A stretch of 64,000 bases of DNA from an uncultured Clostridia bacterium (GTDB lineage: Bacteria; Bacillota; Clostridia; Oscillospirales; Ruminococcaceae): NCBI GenBank assembly GCA_947626755.1, contig CANQTP010000007.1, positions 1 through 64,000 of the forward strand, in the 5' to 3' direction. The translations under genes were made by a program, and so were the position numbers. This document shows positions 25,569 through 33,274 of this stretch, one piece after another. The first letter of the stretch is position 1; every line of letters starts with the position of its first letter. The notes under the pieces are model-generated. The model saw nothing but the letters and a program-made list of their open reading frames with translations, had not been told where the DNA came from and ran no database searches.

Positions 25569-26543
25569 ATGGGATTCCCTGTTGTTTCACCTGCTATAAT
25601 GAAAGAGCTTATCGAAAAGATGAAGCCGATGAGATCAGATGAATTCTGCGATGTTATCGTCTCGCCTGCGGCTGTTGAATATTCTCCCAGACTTTGCCAT
25701 GAAGAAGTTGTAAGAACTCTGATAGAACAACAAGATATTCTTTCCTATAATATGACTAACCTTCCCGATGAGCAAAGCGAGCAATTTATCGAACAGAGCC
25801 GCAAAGTTACCGAAACTTACCCTACCGCACAGTATTACTGGCAGATCCGTACACTGTTCATGAATATCCTTCAGAACAGGACTATAAACTTTGAAAAAAG
25901 ATTCCTGCTGCTGAATTACGCCGTCAAGACCGTTCAGGGTTTTGTAGATAACGGACAGTACAATTTCGTGCCGAAATTCATTGACGATTTCACCAAGCCC
26001 GATGCGGACTACAAGCCTGTTATCGAATTTTTCAAGACGATACGTCCGAACCCGGGATATTCCCTTGCGGACGGCATTTCGCTGTTAAAATCCCTTAACA
26101 AGCCCAACGCTGCGTATAAAGAGGTCATTTCGGAAGTATACAAGAGCATAAACGTTACCGGTCCCGAAACGCTTAAAATGGCGGATCTCAGGAACTATCT
26201 CCTTAAAAGAAAGCAATACAGCGATCTCGTTTCCGGAGAAAAAACGGGATATATGGAAAATGTTGTAATAAGCTATGTGTGGTCATACTCTATCCCCCTT
26301 GCAAGAGCGGAATTCAACTATTGGGATCATTTCGTATTCTTCTGCTCACTTTACAACGCCATCAAAGTCATGATAACCTGCTACGCTCCCGACGGCGATG
26401 AAGAAAGATTTGTAAAGGCAATAACCGCTTTTGACACCGCTCTTCGCGCTTCGGACAAGGATCTTATGAGCAAGATCATCTACGCCGTAAGAAATGTGGG
26501 TCAGAACAACAACGGCGATATGGCAACTCTCACCCTCAGCTGA
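25569..26543 (+). CDS. hypothetical protein, 324 aa, family not recognised
   Basis: The ATG of the track (25557) overlaps what looks like the Shine-Dalgarno GGAG; ATG at 25569 (MGFPVVSPAIMKE) has that GGAG 6 bp upstream and is preferred. The protein is soluble, mostly alpha-helical in character, with no signal peptide or membrane helix. It is rich in aromatic residues around YPTAQYYWQIRTLF and AEFNYWDHFVFF. I see no catalytic motif I can name. It has a strong promoter and a structured leader, and precedes the MetRS-like gene by 95 bp with a possible attenuator between them. Confidence 0.8.
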   Translation: MGFPVVSPAIMKELIEKMKPMRSDEFCDVIVSPAAVEYSPRLCHEEVVRTLIEQQDILSYNMTNLPDEQSEQFIEQSRKVTETYPTAQYYWQIRTLFMNILQNRTINFEKRFLLLNYAVKTVQGFVDNGQYNFVPKFIDDFTKPDADYKPVIEFFKTIRPNPGYSLADGISLLKSLNKPNAAYKEVISEVYKSINVTGPETLKMADLRNYLLKRKQYSDLVSGEKTGYMENVVISYVWSYSIPLARAEFNYWDHFVFFCSLYNAIKVMITCYAPDGDEERFVKAITAFDTALRASDKDLMSKIIYAVRNVGQNNNGDMATLTLS

Positions 26544-26552
26544 TAAATTTAA

Positions 26553-26608
26553 ACGGAGAAACGGCAATGTCCGCAATGATGCGGGAAATTCCCGTATTCT
26601 CCGTATTT
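26553..26608 (+). terminator. possible attenuator or weak terminator before the MetRS-like gene
   Basis: ACGGAGAA (26553-26560) pairs with TTCTCCGT (26597-26604), with a nested GCGGGAAATTCCCGT hairpin, followed by the short tract ATTTTG. The imperfect T-run suggests partial read-through from the upstream unknown gene. Confidence 0.45.
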
Positions 26609-26638
26609 TGATAAATACCATTTTTCGGAGGATCTATT

Positions 26639-28663
26639 ATGGATAATAACAGAAACAACGGCAAGAAAACCGTTTCAAGGGATGATCGTCCCAAATTTCC
26701 GAAAAGAGCCGTTATTACGGGCGGTATGCCCTACGGCAATAAGGAACTGCACTTCGGTCATGTAGGCGGAGTGTTCGTATTTGCGGACGTTTTTGCACGT
26801 TTTCTCAGGGACAGGATCGGCTCGGAAAACGTTATCTTCGTTTCGGGAACAGACTGCTACGGCTCGCCTATTGCCGAAAGTTACCGCAAGCTTGTAAAGG
26901 ACAAAGGCTATACAGGCACAATAAAGGATTTTGTCCGTTCCAATCACGAAAGCCAGAAAAAGACTCTTGACGATTACGATATAAGCTTAAACCTTTTCGG
27001 AGCATCGGGACTGGGCAGGACTGCCGAAGTCCACAACGAAGTCTCCGATCGGTTCATAAGAAAGCTTTACGAGAACGGTCACTTGCAGATGAACTCCACA
27101 CCGCAGTTTTACGATGAAAAGGCGGGAACGTTCCTGAACGGCAGACAGGTCGTGGGAAAATGTCCCGTTCAGGGCTGTCAGTCGGAGAAAGGCTATGCCG
27201 ATGAGTGCGATCTTGGGCATCAGTATATGCCGCAGGATCTTATAGATCCGAAAAGCACCATTACAGGCGAAACTCCCGTTATGCGAGATGTTATGAACTG
27301 GTATTTCAAGCTTCCCGAACATCTTGACATTCTAAGGGAATACGCCGACAGCATAAAGCAGAAAGACAACGTCCGTCAGGTAGTTTACAAGACTATCGGA
27401 GAATTCCTCGAACCGCCCGTTATCTACATTATGAACGATTTCCGCGACAAATACGAGGAACTGAAAGGAAAGCTCGCTTCTCACAAGCTCATTGAAGAAC
27501 CCAAGAAAACTTCCTTTACCATAGTATTTGACACACTTGAGGACAGAGAAAATTCCTGCACAGTGCTTTCCGAAGCGGGAATACGCTTCCGCACGGGAAA
27601 GACTCTCGTTCCCTTCCGTCTGACGGGAAATATAGAATGGGGCGTTCCCGCGCCTGTTCTGGAAAATGAAGATCCGCTTACCGTCTGGGTATGGCCCGAA
27701 TCCCTCTGGGCGCCTATATCTTTCACGCAGGCATATCTTGAATCAATCGGCAGAGACCGCGGAGAATGGAAAGATTTCTGGTGTTCAAAGGACGCGCAGG
27801 TATATCAGTTCATCGGTCAGGACAACATTTACTTCTACGGCGTTGCGGAAATGGCAATGTTCATGGCTTTACAGGGCAAAGAAGATCTTTCCTGCGATCC
27901 CGACGAAGGCGAACTTCAGCTTCCCATACTTGTGGCAAATCATCACATACTTTTCCTTGACAAGAAAGCTTCCAGCAGCGGTTCGGTAAAACCTCCCATG
28001 GCGGCGGAACTTCTTAACTACTATACAGCGGAACAGCTTCGTATGCACTTCCTGAGTCTCGGACTGGGCATGAGAAGCGTAAGTTTCCAGCCCAAGCCCC
28101 TTAACCCTGCGGCAGATCCCGATGAGGGCGATCCCGTCACAAAGGAAGGTTTCCTGCTTTCAAACGTATTCAACAGAATTATCCGCACTTGTTTCTACGA
28201 CACGCAGAAATATTTTGACGGAAAAATGCCCGTGGGCGCAGTTGACGAGAATATCCTTGCGGATTCCGAAAAAGCTGTTCTTGAATACGAGCGCTTCATG
28301 TACAAGTTCGAGTTCCACCAAGTAACTTATGTTCTGGACTCCTATATCCGCAAAGCAAGCAAATACATGGCAAAAGCCAAAGCGGACGCTGACAAGGCGG
28401 ACGACAATTCTCTCCGCAGAGAATGGCTTACTAATGTTTTCCATATGATAAAGACTGCGGCGATCCTGCTCCACCCCATTGCTCCCGAGGGAACGGAAAT
28501 GATCCGCGATTATATGAACGTAAATGAACAGCTCTGGAACTGGGACGGCATCTTCGACACCCTTGCGGACACTCTCCTCAAAGGCGAGTCCGATCATCAG
28601 CTTAAATTCCTTGAACCGCGTGTGGACTTTTTCAAACGTCACGAAAGCCAGTTTGAGAAATAA
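26639..28663 (+). CDS. divergent methionyl-tRNA synthetase-like class I aminoacyl-tRNA ligase
   Basis: This 674-residue protein follows the MetRS plan. The HIGH-type motif is HFGH (38-41) inside PYGNKELHFGHVGG. A zinc-knuckle region (CPVQGC...DECDLGH) and WGVPAP follow, then a KMSKS-type loop reading KKASSSG (442-448), and a C-terminal helical anticodon-binding domain. Two things are odd: the KMSKS loop is strongly altered, and about 60 extra residues (from YEELKGKLASHK) precede the WGVPAP segment. The start ATG has CGGAGG 9 bp upstream. It may be the housekeeping MetRS of this lineage or a second divergent copy; the rest of the genome would decide. Confidence 0.85.
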   Translation: MDNNRNNGKKTVSRDDRPKFPKRAVITGGMPYGNKELHFGHVGGVFVFADVFARFLRDRIGSENVIFVSGTDCYGSPIAESYRKLVKDKGYTGTIKDFVRSNHESQKKTLDDYDISLNLFGASGLGRTAEVHNEVSDRFIRKLYENGHLQMNSTPQFYDEKAGTFLNGRQVVGKCPVQGCQSEKGYADECDLGHQYMPQDLIDPKSTITGETPVMRDVMNWYFKLPEHLDILREYADSIKQKDNVRQVVYKTIGEFLEPPVIYIMNDFRDKYEELKGKLASHKLIEEPKKTSFTIVFDTLEDRENSCTVLSEAGIRFRTGKTLVPFRLTGNIEWGVPAPVLENEDPLTVWVWPESLWAPISFTQAYLESIGRDRGEWKDFWCSKDAQVYQFIGQDNIYFYGVAEMAMFMALQGKEDLSCDPDEGELQLPILVANHHILFLDKKASSSGSVKPPMAAELLNYYTAEQLRMHFLSLGLGMRSVSFQPKPLNPAADPDEGDPVTKEGFLLSNVFNRIIRTCFYDTQKYFDGKMPVGAVDENILADSEKAVLEYERFMYKFEFHQVTYVLDSYIRKASKYMAKAKADADKADDNSLRREWLTNVFHMIKTAAILLHPIAPEGTEMIRDYMNVNEQLWNWDGIFDTLADTLLKGESDHQLKFLEPRVDFFKRHESQFEK

Positions 28664-28707
28664 AGGAAAAATTTCAGGAAAATTTACAGAAAAATTTTCA
28701 TAACCCC

Positions 28708-28736
28708 TTGCTAAATTTGATAAAATAGTATAAAAT
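28708..28736 (+). promoter_or_regulatory. promoter of pgk
   Basis: TTGCTA (28708-28713) and TAAAAT (28731-28736) with a 17-bp spacer. The leader contains a small GGGG-TTTAT-GCCCC stem-loop. The start codon is 60 bp downstream. Confidence 0.6.
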
Positions 28737-28796
28737 AGTAATGATAGGGGTTTATGCCCCGCTCAGCAAACTTTATAATGAAAGGATGTCATACCA

Positions 28797-30020
28797 ATGG
28801 CAGGATTAAACAAAGTAACAGTTGACGACATCAGCGTCAAGGGCAAGAAAGTCCTCGTAAGAGTTGACTTCAACGTTCCCCTCAAGGACGGAAAGATCAC
28901 CAACGATAACCGTATCGTTGCAGCTCTCCCCACTATCAAGAAGCTTACTTCCGAAGGCGCAAAGGTAGTTCTCTGCTCTCATCTCGGCAAGCCCAAGAAC
29001 GGTCCGGAGGACAAATTCTCCCTCGCTCCCGCAGCGGAAAGACTTGCTCAGCTCGTTGATACAAACGTTATCTTTGCTAAAGATGATACCGTTGTCGGCG
29101 ACAACGCAAAGAAAGCCGTTGCAAACATGAAGGACGGCGAGATCGTTGTTCTGGAAAATACACGTTTCCGCGGCAACGAAGAGACCAAGAACGGCGACGA
29201 CTTTGCAAAGGAACTTGCAGACCTCGTGGACGGTCAGGTATTTGTTATGGACGCTTTCGGTTCTGCACACAGAGCGCACGCTTCCACAGCAGGCGTTACA
29301 AAGTTCGTTAAGGAAACAGCAGTGGGCTATCTGATGCAGAAAGAGATCCGGTATCTCGGAAATGCAGTTGAAGATCCTGTTCGTCCTTTCGTTGCAATTC
29401 TGGGCGGCGCAAAGGTTGCAGACAAGCTGAATGTTATCTCCAACCTTATCGAAAAGTGCGACACACTTATCATCGGCGGCGGTATGGCTTACACATTCCT
29501 TAAAGCTAAGGGCTACGAGGTAGGAAAGTCTCTGGTTGACGATGAGAAGATCGACTACTGCAAGGAAATGATGGCTAAGGCTGAAAAAGCAGGCAAGAAA
29601 CTGCTTCTCCCCATTGATACCACAATTGCAGCAGCATTCCCCGATCCTATCGACGGCGCTATCGAAGTTTCCGTTGTTGACGCTGACAAGATCCCCGCTG
29701 ATATGATGGGTCTTGACATCGGCACAAAGACAATGGAACTCTTTGCAGATGCTGTTAAATCCGCAAAGACAGTTGTCTGGAACGGACCTATGGGCGTATT
29801 TGAGAACCCCACACTTGCCAAGGGTACGATCGCAGTTGCAAAGGCTCTTGCAGATACAGACGCTACCACAATTATCGGCGGCGGCGATTCCGCAGCAGCT
29901 GTAATGCAGCTTGGCTTTGCAGATAAGATGTCCCACATCTCCACAGGCGGCGGAGCTTCTCTTGAATATCTCGAGGGCAAGGTACTTCCCGGCGTTGCTG
30001 TTATTGCTGAAAAGAAGTAA
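28797..30020 (+). CDS. pgk: phosphoglycerate kinase
   Basis: Pgk converts 1,3-bisphosphoglycerate and ADP to 3-phosphoglycerate and ATP. This 407-residue protein shows the substrate-binding start [26 protein letters not shown], the hinge region, and the nucleotide-binding GGGDSAAAV near the C-terminus. The ATG follows GAAAGGATGTCATACCA. The gene has its own promoter and terminator and is monocistronic. Codons are strongly biased toward C-ending forms, as expected for a highly expressed gene. That bias also produces a long antisense ORF that should be ignored. Confidence 0.98.
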   Translation: MAGLNKVTVDDISVKGKKVLVRVDFNVPLKDGKITNDNRIVAALPTIKKLTSEGAKVVLCSHLGKPKNGPEDKFSLAPAAERLAQLVDTNVIFAKDDTVVGDNAKKAVANMKDGEIVVLENTRFRGNEETKNGDDFAKELADLVDGQVFVMDAFGSAHRAHASTAGVTKFVKETAVGYLMQKEIRYLGNAVEDPVRPFVAILGGAKVADKLNVISNLIEKCDTLIIGGGMAYTFLKAKGYEVGKSLVDDEKIDYCKEMMAKAEKAGKKLLLPIDTTIAAAFPDPIDGAIEVSVVDADKIPADMMGLDIGTKTMELFADAVKSAKTVVWNGPMGVFENPTLAKGTIAVAKALADTDATTIIGGGDSAAAVMQLGFADKMSHISTGGGASLEYLEGKVLPGVAVIAEKK

Positions 30021-30036
30021 TAAGACGATAAATAAC

Positions 30037-30072
30037 GAGCGGAGAACGATGAGTTCTCCGCTCTTATTGTTT
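30037..30072 (+). terminator. Rho-independent terminator of pgk
   Basis: GAGCGGAGAAC (30037-30047) pairs perfectly with GTTCTCCGCTC (30053-30063) around a 5-nt loop, followed by TTATTGTTTA. The converging mscL gene ends at 30109. Confidence 0.9.
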
Positions 30073-30108
30073 ATGTGCAAAACTGCTGCAAAATTCCGTT
30101 TTATGTAA

Positions 30109-30585
30109 CTATTCTTCCTTCTTTTCGGAAACTGCGCCGTCTCTGAGAAGATCGCGTATCTCCGCAAGGAGCAGTTCCTCTTTTGTAGGCTCGGGCTCTG
30201 CAGGCGGCTCTTCCGGCTTGGCTTCTTCCTTCTTCTTGAACTTGTTGATAGCTTTTATAAGGAAAAATACGCAAAGCGAAATAATCAGGAAGTTTATAAC
30301 TACTTGTATCAGATTGCCGTACCTTATGGCAACTTCCGCAGCTTCCGCAATGCCGAGTTCCTCGTTTGCGGCAACCGCTTCTTTGAGGATTATTCTCTTG
30401 TCGGAAAAATCTATTCCGCCTGTTATCATTCCGACACAAGGCATTACAATGTCGTTTACAAGAGAATTTACTATAGGAGTGAACGCTCCGCCCATGATAA
30501 TGCCGACTGCCATGTCAATGACATTTCCTCTGGCAATAAATTCCTTGAATTCCGAAACAATGCCTTTTTTCTTTTCGTCCGCCAT
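30109..30585 (-). CDS. mscL: large-conductance mechanosensitive channel MscL
   Basis: This 158-residue protein has the MscL N-terminus FKEFIARGNVIDMAVGIIMGGAF, where TM1 lines the pore. A periplasmic-type loop, TM2 (VVINFLIISLCVFFLIKAIN) and a charged C-terminal helix (EELLLAEIRDLL) follow. It opens under membrane tension on hypo-osmotic shock. A Pro/Glu-rich linker (EEPPAEPEP) before the C-terminal helix is longer than usual. ATG at 30585 has GGATGAG upstream. It is transcribed alone, convergent to pgk. Confidence 0.97.
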   Translation of the reverse strand: MADEKKKGIVSEFKEFIARGNVIDMAVGIIMGGAFTPIVNSLVNDIVMPCVGMITGGIDFSDKRIILKEAVAANEELGIAEAAEVAIRYGNLIQVVINFLIISLCVFFLIKAINKFKKKEEAKPEEPPAEPEPTKEELLLAEIRDLLRDGAVSEKKEE

Positions 30586-30666
30586 TTTTACTCATCCTTT
30601 CGGGTTTGATAATAAAATTTTACAACAATATTATGGATATGCCTGACAAGGATTGTAATATTTTTA

Positions 30667-31284
30667 TTAATTTTTTTCGGGAAGCTTTACGCTGCTGTCC
30701 GCAATAACGCCGCCTGTTATCCCGAAATGCCCGTAAAGTTCGCCGCAGTCGGCATTTCCTATCCCACCCCATGATGAAAAAGTCAATGCTCCGCTTTCCG
30801 AGATACCCGTTACCGTAATGTAATGCCAATGCGTTTTCCCGCTGCGGATCTCGCCTTTTCTGACGGGATAGGTTATCTTATAGGGAAGTTTTTTCCTGTC
30901 AAAACCTATCCGCACGATAACGGGGAAACCGGATCGCAGCGACTCGCGAATGAATTTTTCCAGACTTTCCCTGCTAAAACGCCTTCTGCTCAGAAATCTT
31001 ACTTCCGCACCGGTAATATGCCTGTTTATAAGCTTCACAAGCCTGCCGGGAAAGATCCCCAGCGGATTTGAAGTTCTGCGATAAGCTTCGTTATCGCGGA
31101 ATCTGCTGACAATATCCGCATACTCCGTAAAGCCTATAGAACGCTTTCCCGCCATATAAAGTATCATGTCGCAAGCTGCGATCATTCCGCAGCCGCTTCT
31201 CAGGGAACGCTTTCCGAACAGTGCCTGATCGCCGCCGTACATATAGCTTTCCGCTCTTTTTATCTTTAAATAATTGATCTCCAT
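30667..31284 (-). CDS. papain-like (C39-type) cysteine peptidase-like protein
   Basis: The protein carries a Cys motif RSGCGMIAACDMILY near the N-terminus and a His motif HWHYITVTGI about 130 residues later, then LTFSSWGG. This is the arrangement of papain-like C39/C39_2 peptidases. No signal peptide or membrane segment is visible. The track start (31302) is impossible because it lies between the -35 and -10 boxes of a perfect promoter. ATG at 31284 would coincide with the predicted transcription start, giving a leaderless mRNA; ATG at 31242, preceded by GGAAAG, is the alternative. Substrate unknown; it could be an inactive binding fold. Confidence 0.75.
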   Translation of the reverse strand: MEINYLKIKRAESYMYGGDQALFGKRSLRSGCGMIAACDMILYMAGKRSIGFTEYADIVSRFRDNEAYRRTSNPLGIFPGRLVKLINRHITGAEVRFLSRRRFSRESLEKFIRESLRSGFPVIVRIGFDRKKLPYKITYPVRKGEIRSGKTHWHYITVTGISESGALTFSSWGGIGNADCGELYGHFGITGGVIADSSVKLPEKN

Positions 31285-31290
31285 AACCGA

Positions 31291-31319
31291 ATTATACCTC
31301 ATAATGCCGCAATTGTCAA
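31291..31319 (-). promoter_or_regulatory. perfect-consensus promoter of the cysteine peptidase-like gene
   Basis: Minus-strand TTGACA (31319-31314), a 17-bp spacer and TATAAT (31296-31291). The predicted transcription start is at or next to the ATG at 31284, which rules out the upstream ATG at 31302. Confidence 0.8.
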
Positions 31320-31384
31320 CAAGTTTTCAGGGCAATATATGCAAATCGCCCAAAACAAAAACTGCAAATTATATACGCAAATAC

Positions 31385-31413
31385 TTGACAAGTCCGCCAA
31401 AAAAGTGTATAAT
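31385..31413 (+). promoter_or_regulatory. perfect-consensus promoter of pfkA
   Basis: TTGACA (31385-31390), 17 bp, TATAAT (31408-31413). It is followed by a leader of about 95 nt with two stem-loops (31442-31469 and 31479-31488). Confidence 0.85.
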
Positions 31414-31441
31414 TTAAAGTGTTTAAGTGATCTGTATCAGC

Positions 31442-31488
31442 CTTCTTTGTGCGTCATAACGCGCAGAAGCAGGCTTTCCCCCTCGGGG
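31442..31488 (+). promoter_or_regulatory. structured 5' leader of pfkA
   Basis: A first hairpin pairs CTTCT...TGTGCG with CGCGCA...AGAAG (31442-31469); a second short one is CCCC-TC-GGGG (31479-31488). Neither is followed by a T-tract. The Shine-Dalgarno TGGAGG lies further on at 31501, unpaired in this model. I do not recognise a known riboswitch class here. Confidence 0.45.
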
Positions 31489-31514
31489 CAATAAATATAT
31501 TGGAGGATAAAAGT

Positions 31515-32474
31515 ATGAAAAGGATCGGTGTATTGACCAGCGGAGGAGATGCTCCCGGCATGAATGCAGCCGTAAGAGCTGTAACAAGAGCGGCAATCTC
31601 CAAAGGATATGAAGTCATCGGCATAAAGAGAGGCTATAACGGTCTGCTCCACGGAGAGATCGTTCAGCTCGGAGTGCGTGATGTTTCCAATATCATACAG
31701 CGCGGCGGTACTGTTCTGTATACTGCACGCTGCCTTGAATTCAAGGAATGGGATTATGTACTTAAAGCTAAGGAAAAATGTGACGAACTTAACCTTGTGG
31801 GTATAGTTGTTATCGGCGGCGACGGCTCCTTCAGGGGCGCTGCGGATCTTTCCAAGGCAGGAGTTCCCTGCATAGGTCTGCCCGGAACTATCGACAACGA
31901 CATCGCCTGCACAGAATATACCATCGGTTATGATACGGCAATGAATACAGCCATGGAAATGATAGATAAGCTCCGCGACACCGCTATGTCCCACGACCGC
32001 TGCTCGGTAGTTGAAGTAATGGGAAGAAATGCAGGCTGGATCGCTCTTAATGTAGGTCTTGCCGTTGGTGCAGTGGGAGTTCTTGCTCCCGAAGTTCCCC
32101 GCAAACTTGACGATATAATCGCCAAAATGGAAAATTCCAAAAAGACAATGAAGCAGCACTTCATAATAGTTGTTTCCGAAGGCATCGGTCATTCCGAAGA
32201 AATTGCCCAAGAGATCAAGGAAAAAACAGGTATCGAGTCCAGAGCTACGATCCTCGGTCACGTTCAGAGAGGCGGAAACCCCACTCTCCGCGACAGAGTC
32301 GTTGCCAGCGAAATGGGTTACTATGCTGTTGATCTTCTGGATCAGGGCATCGGCAACCGCGTTGTTGCTATGCAGAACCATAAGATCGTGGACTTCGACA
32401 TAAAGGAAGCTCTTTCGATGAAAAAGCCCTTTGACGTAAATCTCTACAACATCGCAGACAGGATCTCATTCTAA
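31515..32474 (+). CDS. pfkA: ATP-dependent 6-phosphofructokinase
   Basis: Phosphorylates fructose 6-phosphate to the 1,6-bisphosphate, the committed step of glycolysis. The start is ATG at 31515 (MKRIGVLTSGGDAPGMNAAV), with TGGAGGATAAAAGT just upstream; the track ORF extends into the leader. The 319-residue length matches bacterial PfkA. Visible motifs are the ATP site GGDGSFRGA, the catalytic LPGTIDNDI, the substrate-loop MGRNAGWIAL and RGGNPTLRDR. The Gly after GGD (GGDGS) marks an ATP-dependent rather than PPi-dependent enzyme. It precedes the THF riboswitch and folT, probably as a separate unit. Confidence 0.98.
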   Translation: MKRIGVLTSGGDAPGMNAAVRAVTRAAISKGYEVIGIKRGYNGLLHGEIVQLGVRDVSNIIQRGGTVLYTARCLEFKEWDYVLKAKEKCDELNLVGIVVIGGDGSFRGAADLSKAGVPCIGLPGTIDNDIACTEYTIGYDTAMNTAMEMIDKLRDTAMSHDRCSVVEVMGRNAGWIALNVGLAVGAVGVLAPEVPRKLDDIIAKMENSKKTMKQHFIIVVSEGIGHSEEIAQEIKEKTGIESRATILGHVQRGGNPTLRDRVVASEMGYYAVDLLDQGIGNRVVAMQNHKIVDFDIKEALSMKKPFDVNLYNIADRISF

Positions 32475-32482
32475 AAAAATAA

Positions 32483-32598
32483 GCATTTACAGAGTAGGCA
32501 AACGCGCGTACAGTGCTTGGCGGACGGGGAGTTGCCGCCTTGACGAAAAACATACTCAGGTATGTTTGCGGTGCGTTTGCCGCATCCCGCTGAAATGC
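32483..32598 (+). ncRNA. tetrahydrofolate (THF) riboswitch
   Basis: The sequence reproduces the THF-riboswitch layout. P1 is GCATTT-A-CAG (32483-32492) with CTG-AAATGC (32590-32598). The conserved AGAGTAG, GCGTACAGTGC-like P3 entry, a CTTGGCGG/CCGCCTTG-like arm and GACGAA follow, and then the 3' segment GCGGTGCGTTTGCCGCATCC. The stem GCAAACGC/GCGTTTGC (P2) is fully complementary. This class binds reduced folates and commonly precedes folT, which is the gene here. Downstream, TGCATAA (32596-32602) can pair with TTATGCA (32643-32649), and CTCC (32636-32639) can pair with GGAG at 32605 or with the Shine-Dalgarno, giving a plausible translational switch. Confidence 0.9.
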
Positions 32599-32679
32599 AT
32601 AACAGGAGCTTTTCATTATACTGGAAATCAGTATTCTCCCGATTATGCAGTTTAGCATAATTATTAAGGAGGTATTATA

Positions 32680-33249
32680 ATGAAAAGCTTTTTTTCAATG
32701 TTCAGGCGTTCCGCGGGCGAACTTAAAAATATCCGCTGCCTGACTGCCACGGGAATACTTGTTGCCCTGTTCGTGATACTGGATATGTATTCCATAAGAA
32801 TAGGAGATTTTGTCAAGATAAATCTTGCGTTTCTCCCTCTTGCGTCTGTGGGAATGCTGTTCGGTCCCGTGCCTGCAATGCTTGCGGCTCTGGCAGGAGA
32901 TTTTGTAGGCTGCTTTGTAAGCGGACAGTCTCCCCTTCCCCTGCTGTCGCTGACAGCAATGGTCGAAGGACTGATATACGGAACACTTCTTTATGGGAAG
33001 CGTTTCGGTTCACTTGCGGTATTCTCCGTTGTGGCAAGACTTGCGGACTCGCTTATCGTTTCCATATGTCTGAATACGTCAGTCCTTATGTATTACGGAT
33101 TCATGTCGCGCACTGCGGAGCAGTTCCTGACGCGCGTTGTCAAAACAGGCGCGGAACTCATTTTCTTCATTCCCATAATTATTTTCGGGTCGCAGATGAT
33201 ACGCACGATCTACGATAATGTTACAAAAGGCAGCCGTTCCCACAATTAA
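32680..33249 (+). CDS. folT: ECF transporter S component, folate-specific (FolT)
   Basis: This 189-residue, six-helix membrane protein belongs to the ECF S-component superfamily. The N-terminal helix contains TGILVALFVILDM, a form of the motif that docks to EcfT, and FGPVPAMLAALAGDFVGCF is typical of FolT/ThiT-like S components. The THF riboswitch directly upstream assigns the substrate as folate. It needs the shared EcfA/EcfA'/EcfT module, which is not in this window. The start has AAGGAGG 7 bp upstream. The unknown gene at 33275 follows by 25 bp. Confidence 0.92.
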   Translation: MKSFFSMFRRSAGELKNIRCLTATGILVALFVILDMYSIRIGDFVKINLAFLPLASVGMLFGPVPAMLAALAGDFVGCFVSGQSPLPLLSLTAMVEGLIYGTLLYGKRFGSLAVFSVVARLADSLIVSICLNTSVLMYYGFMSRTAEQFLTRVVKTGAELIFFIPIIIFGSQMIRTIYDNVTKGSRSHN

Positions 33250-33274
33250 TAATATAATGAAAGGATAGGTTTTT

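Noticed and set aside
28737-28796. Riboswitch in the pgk leader
   Set aside because: Only one short GGGG/CCCC stem-loop is present; too small for any known aptamer.
28806-30167. 453-codon minus-strand ORF opposite pgk
   Set aside because: It is the shadow of strongly biased pgk codons; the Cys/Leu/Ser-rich translation has no ribosome binding site or known domain, and pgk itself is unmistakable.
31437-32381. 314-codon minus-strand ORF opposite pfkA
   Set aside because: A shadow of pfkA; it also covers the pfkA leader.
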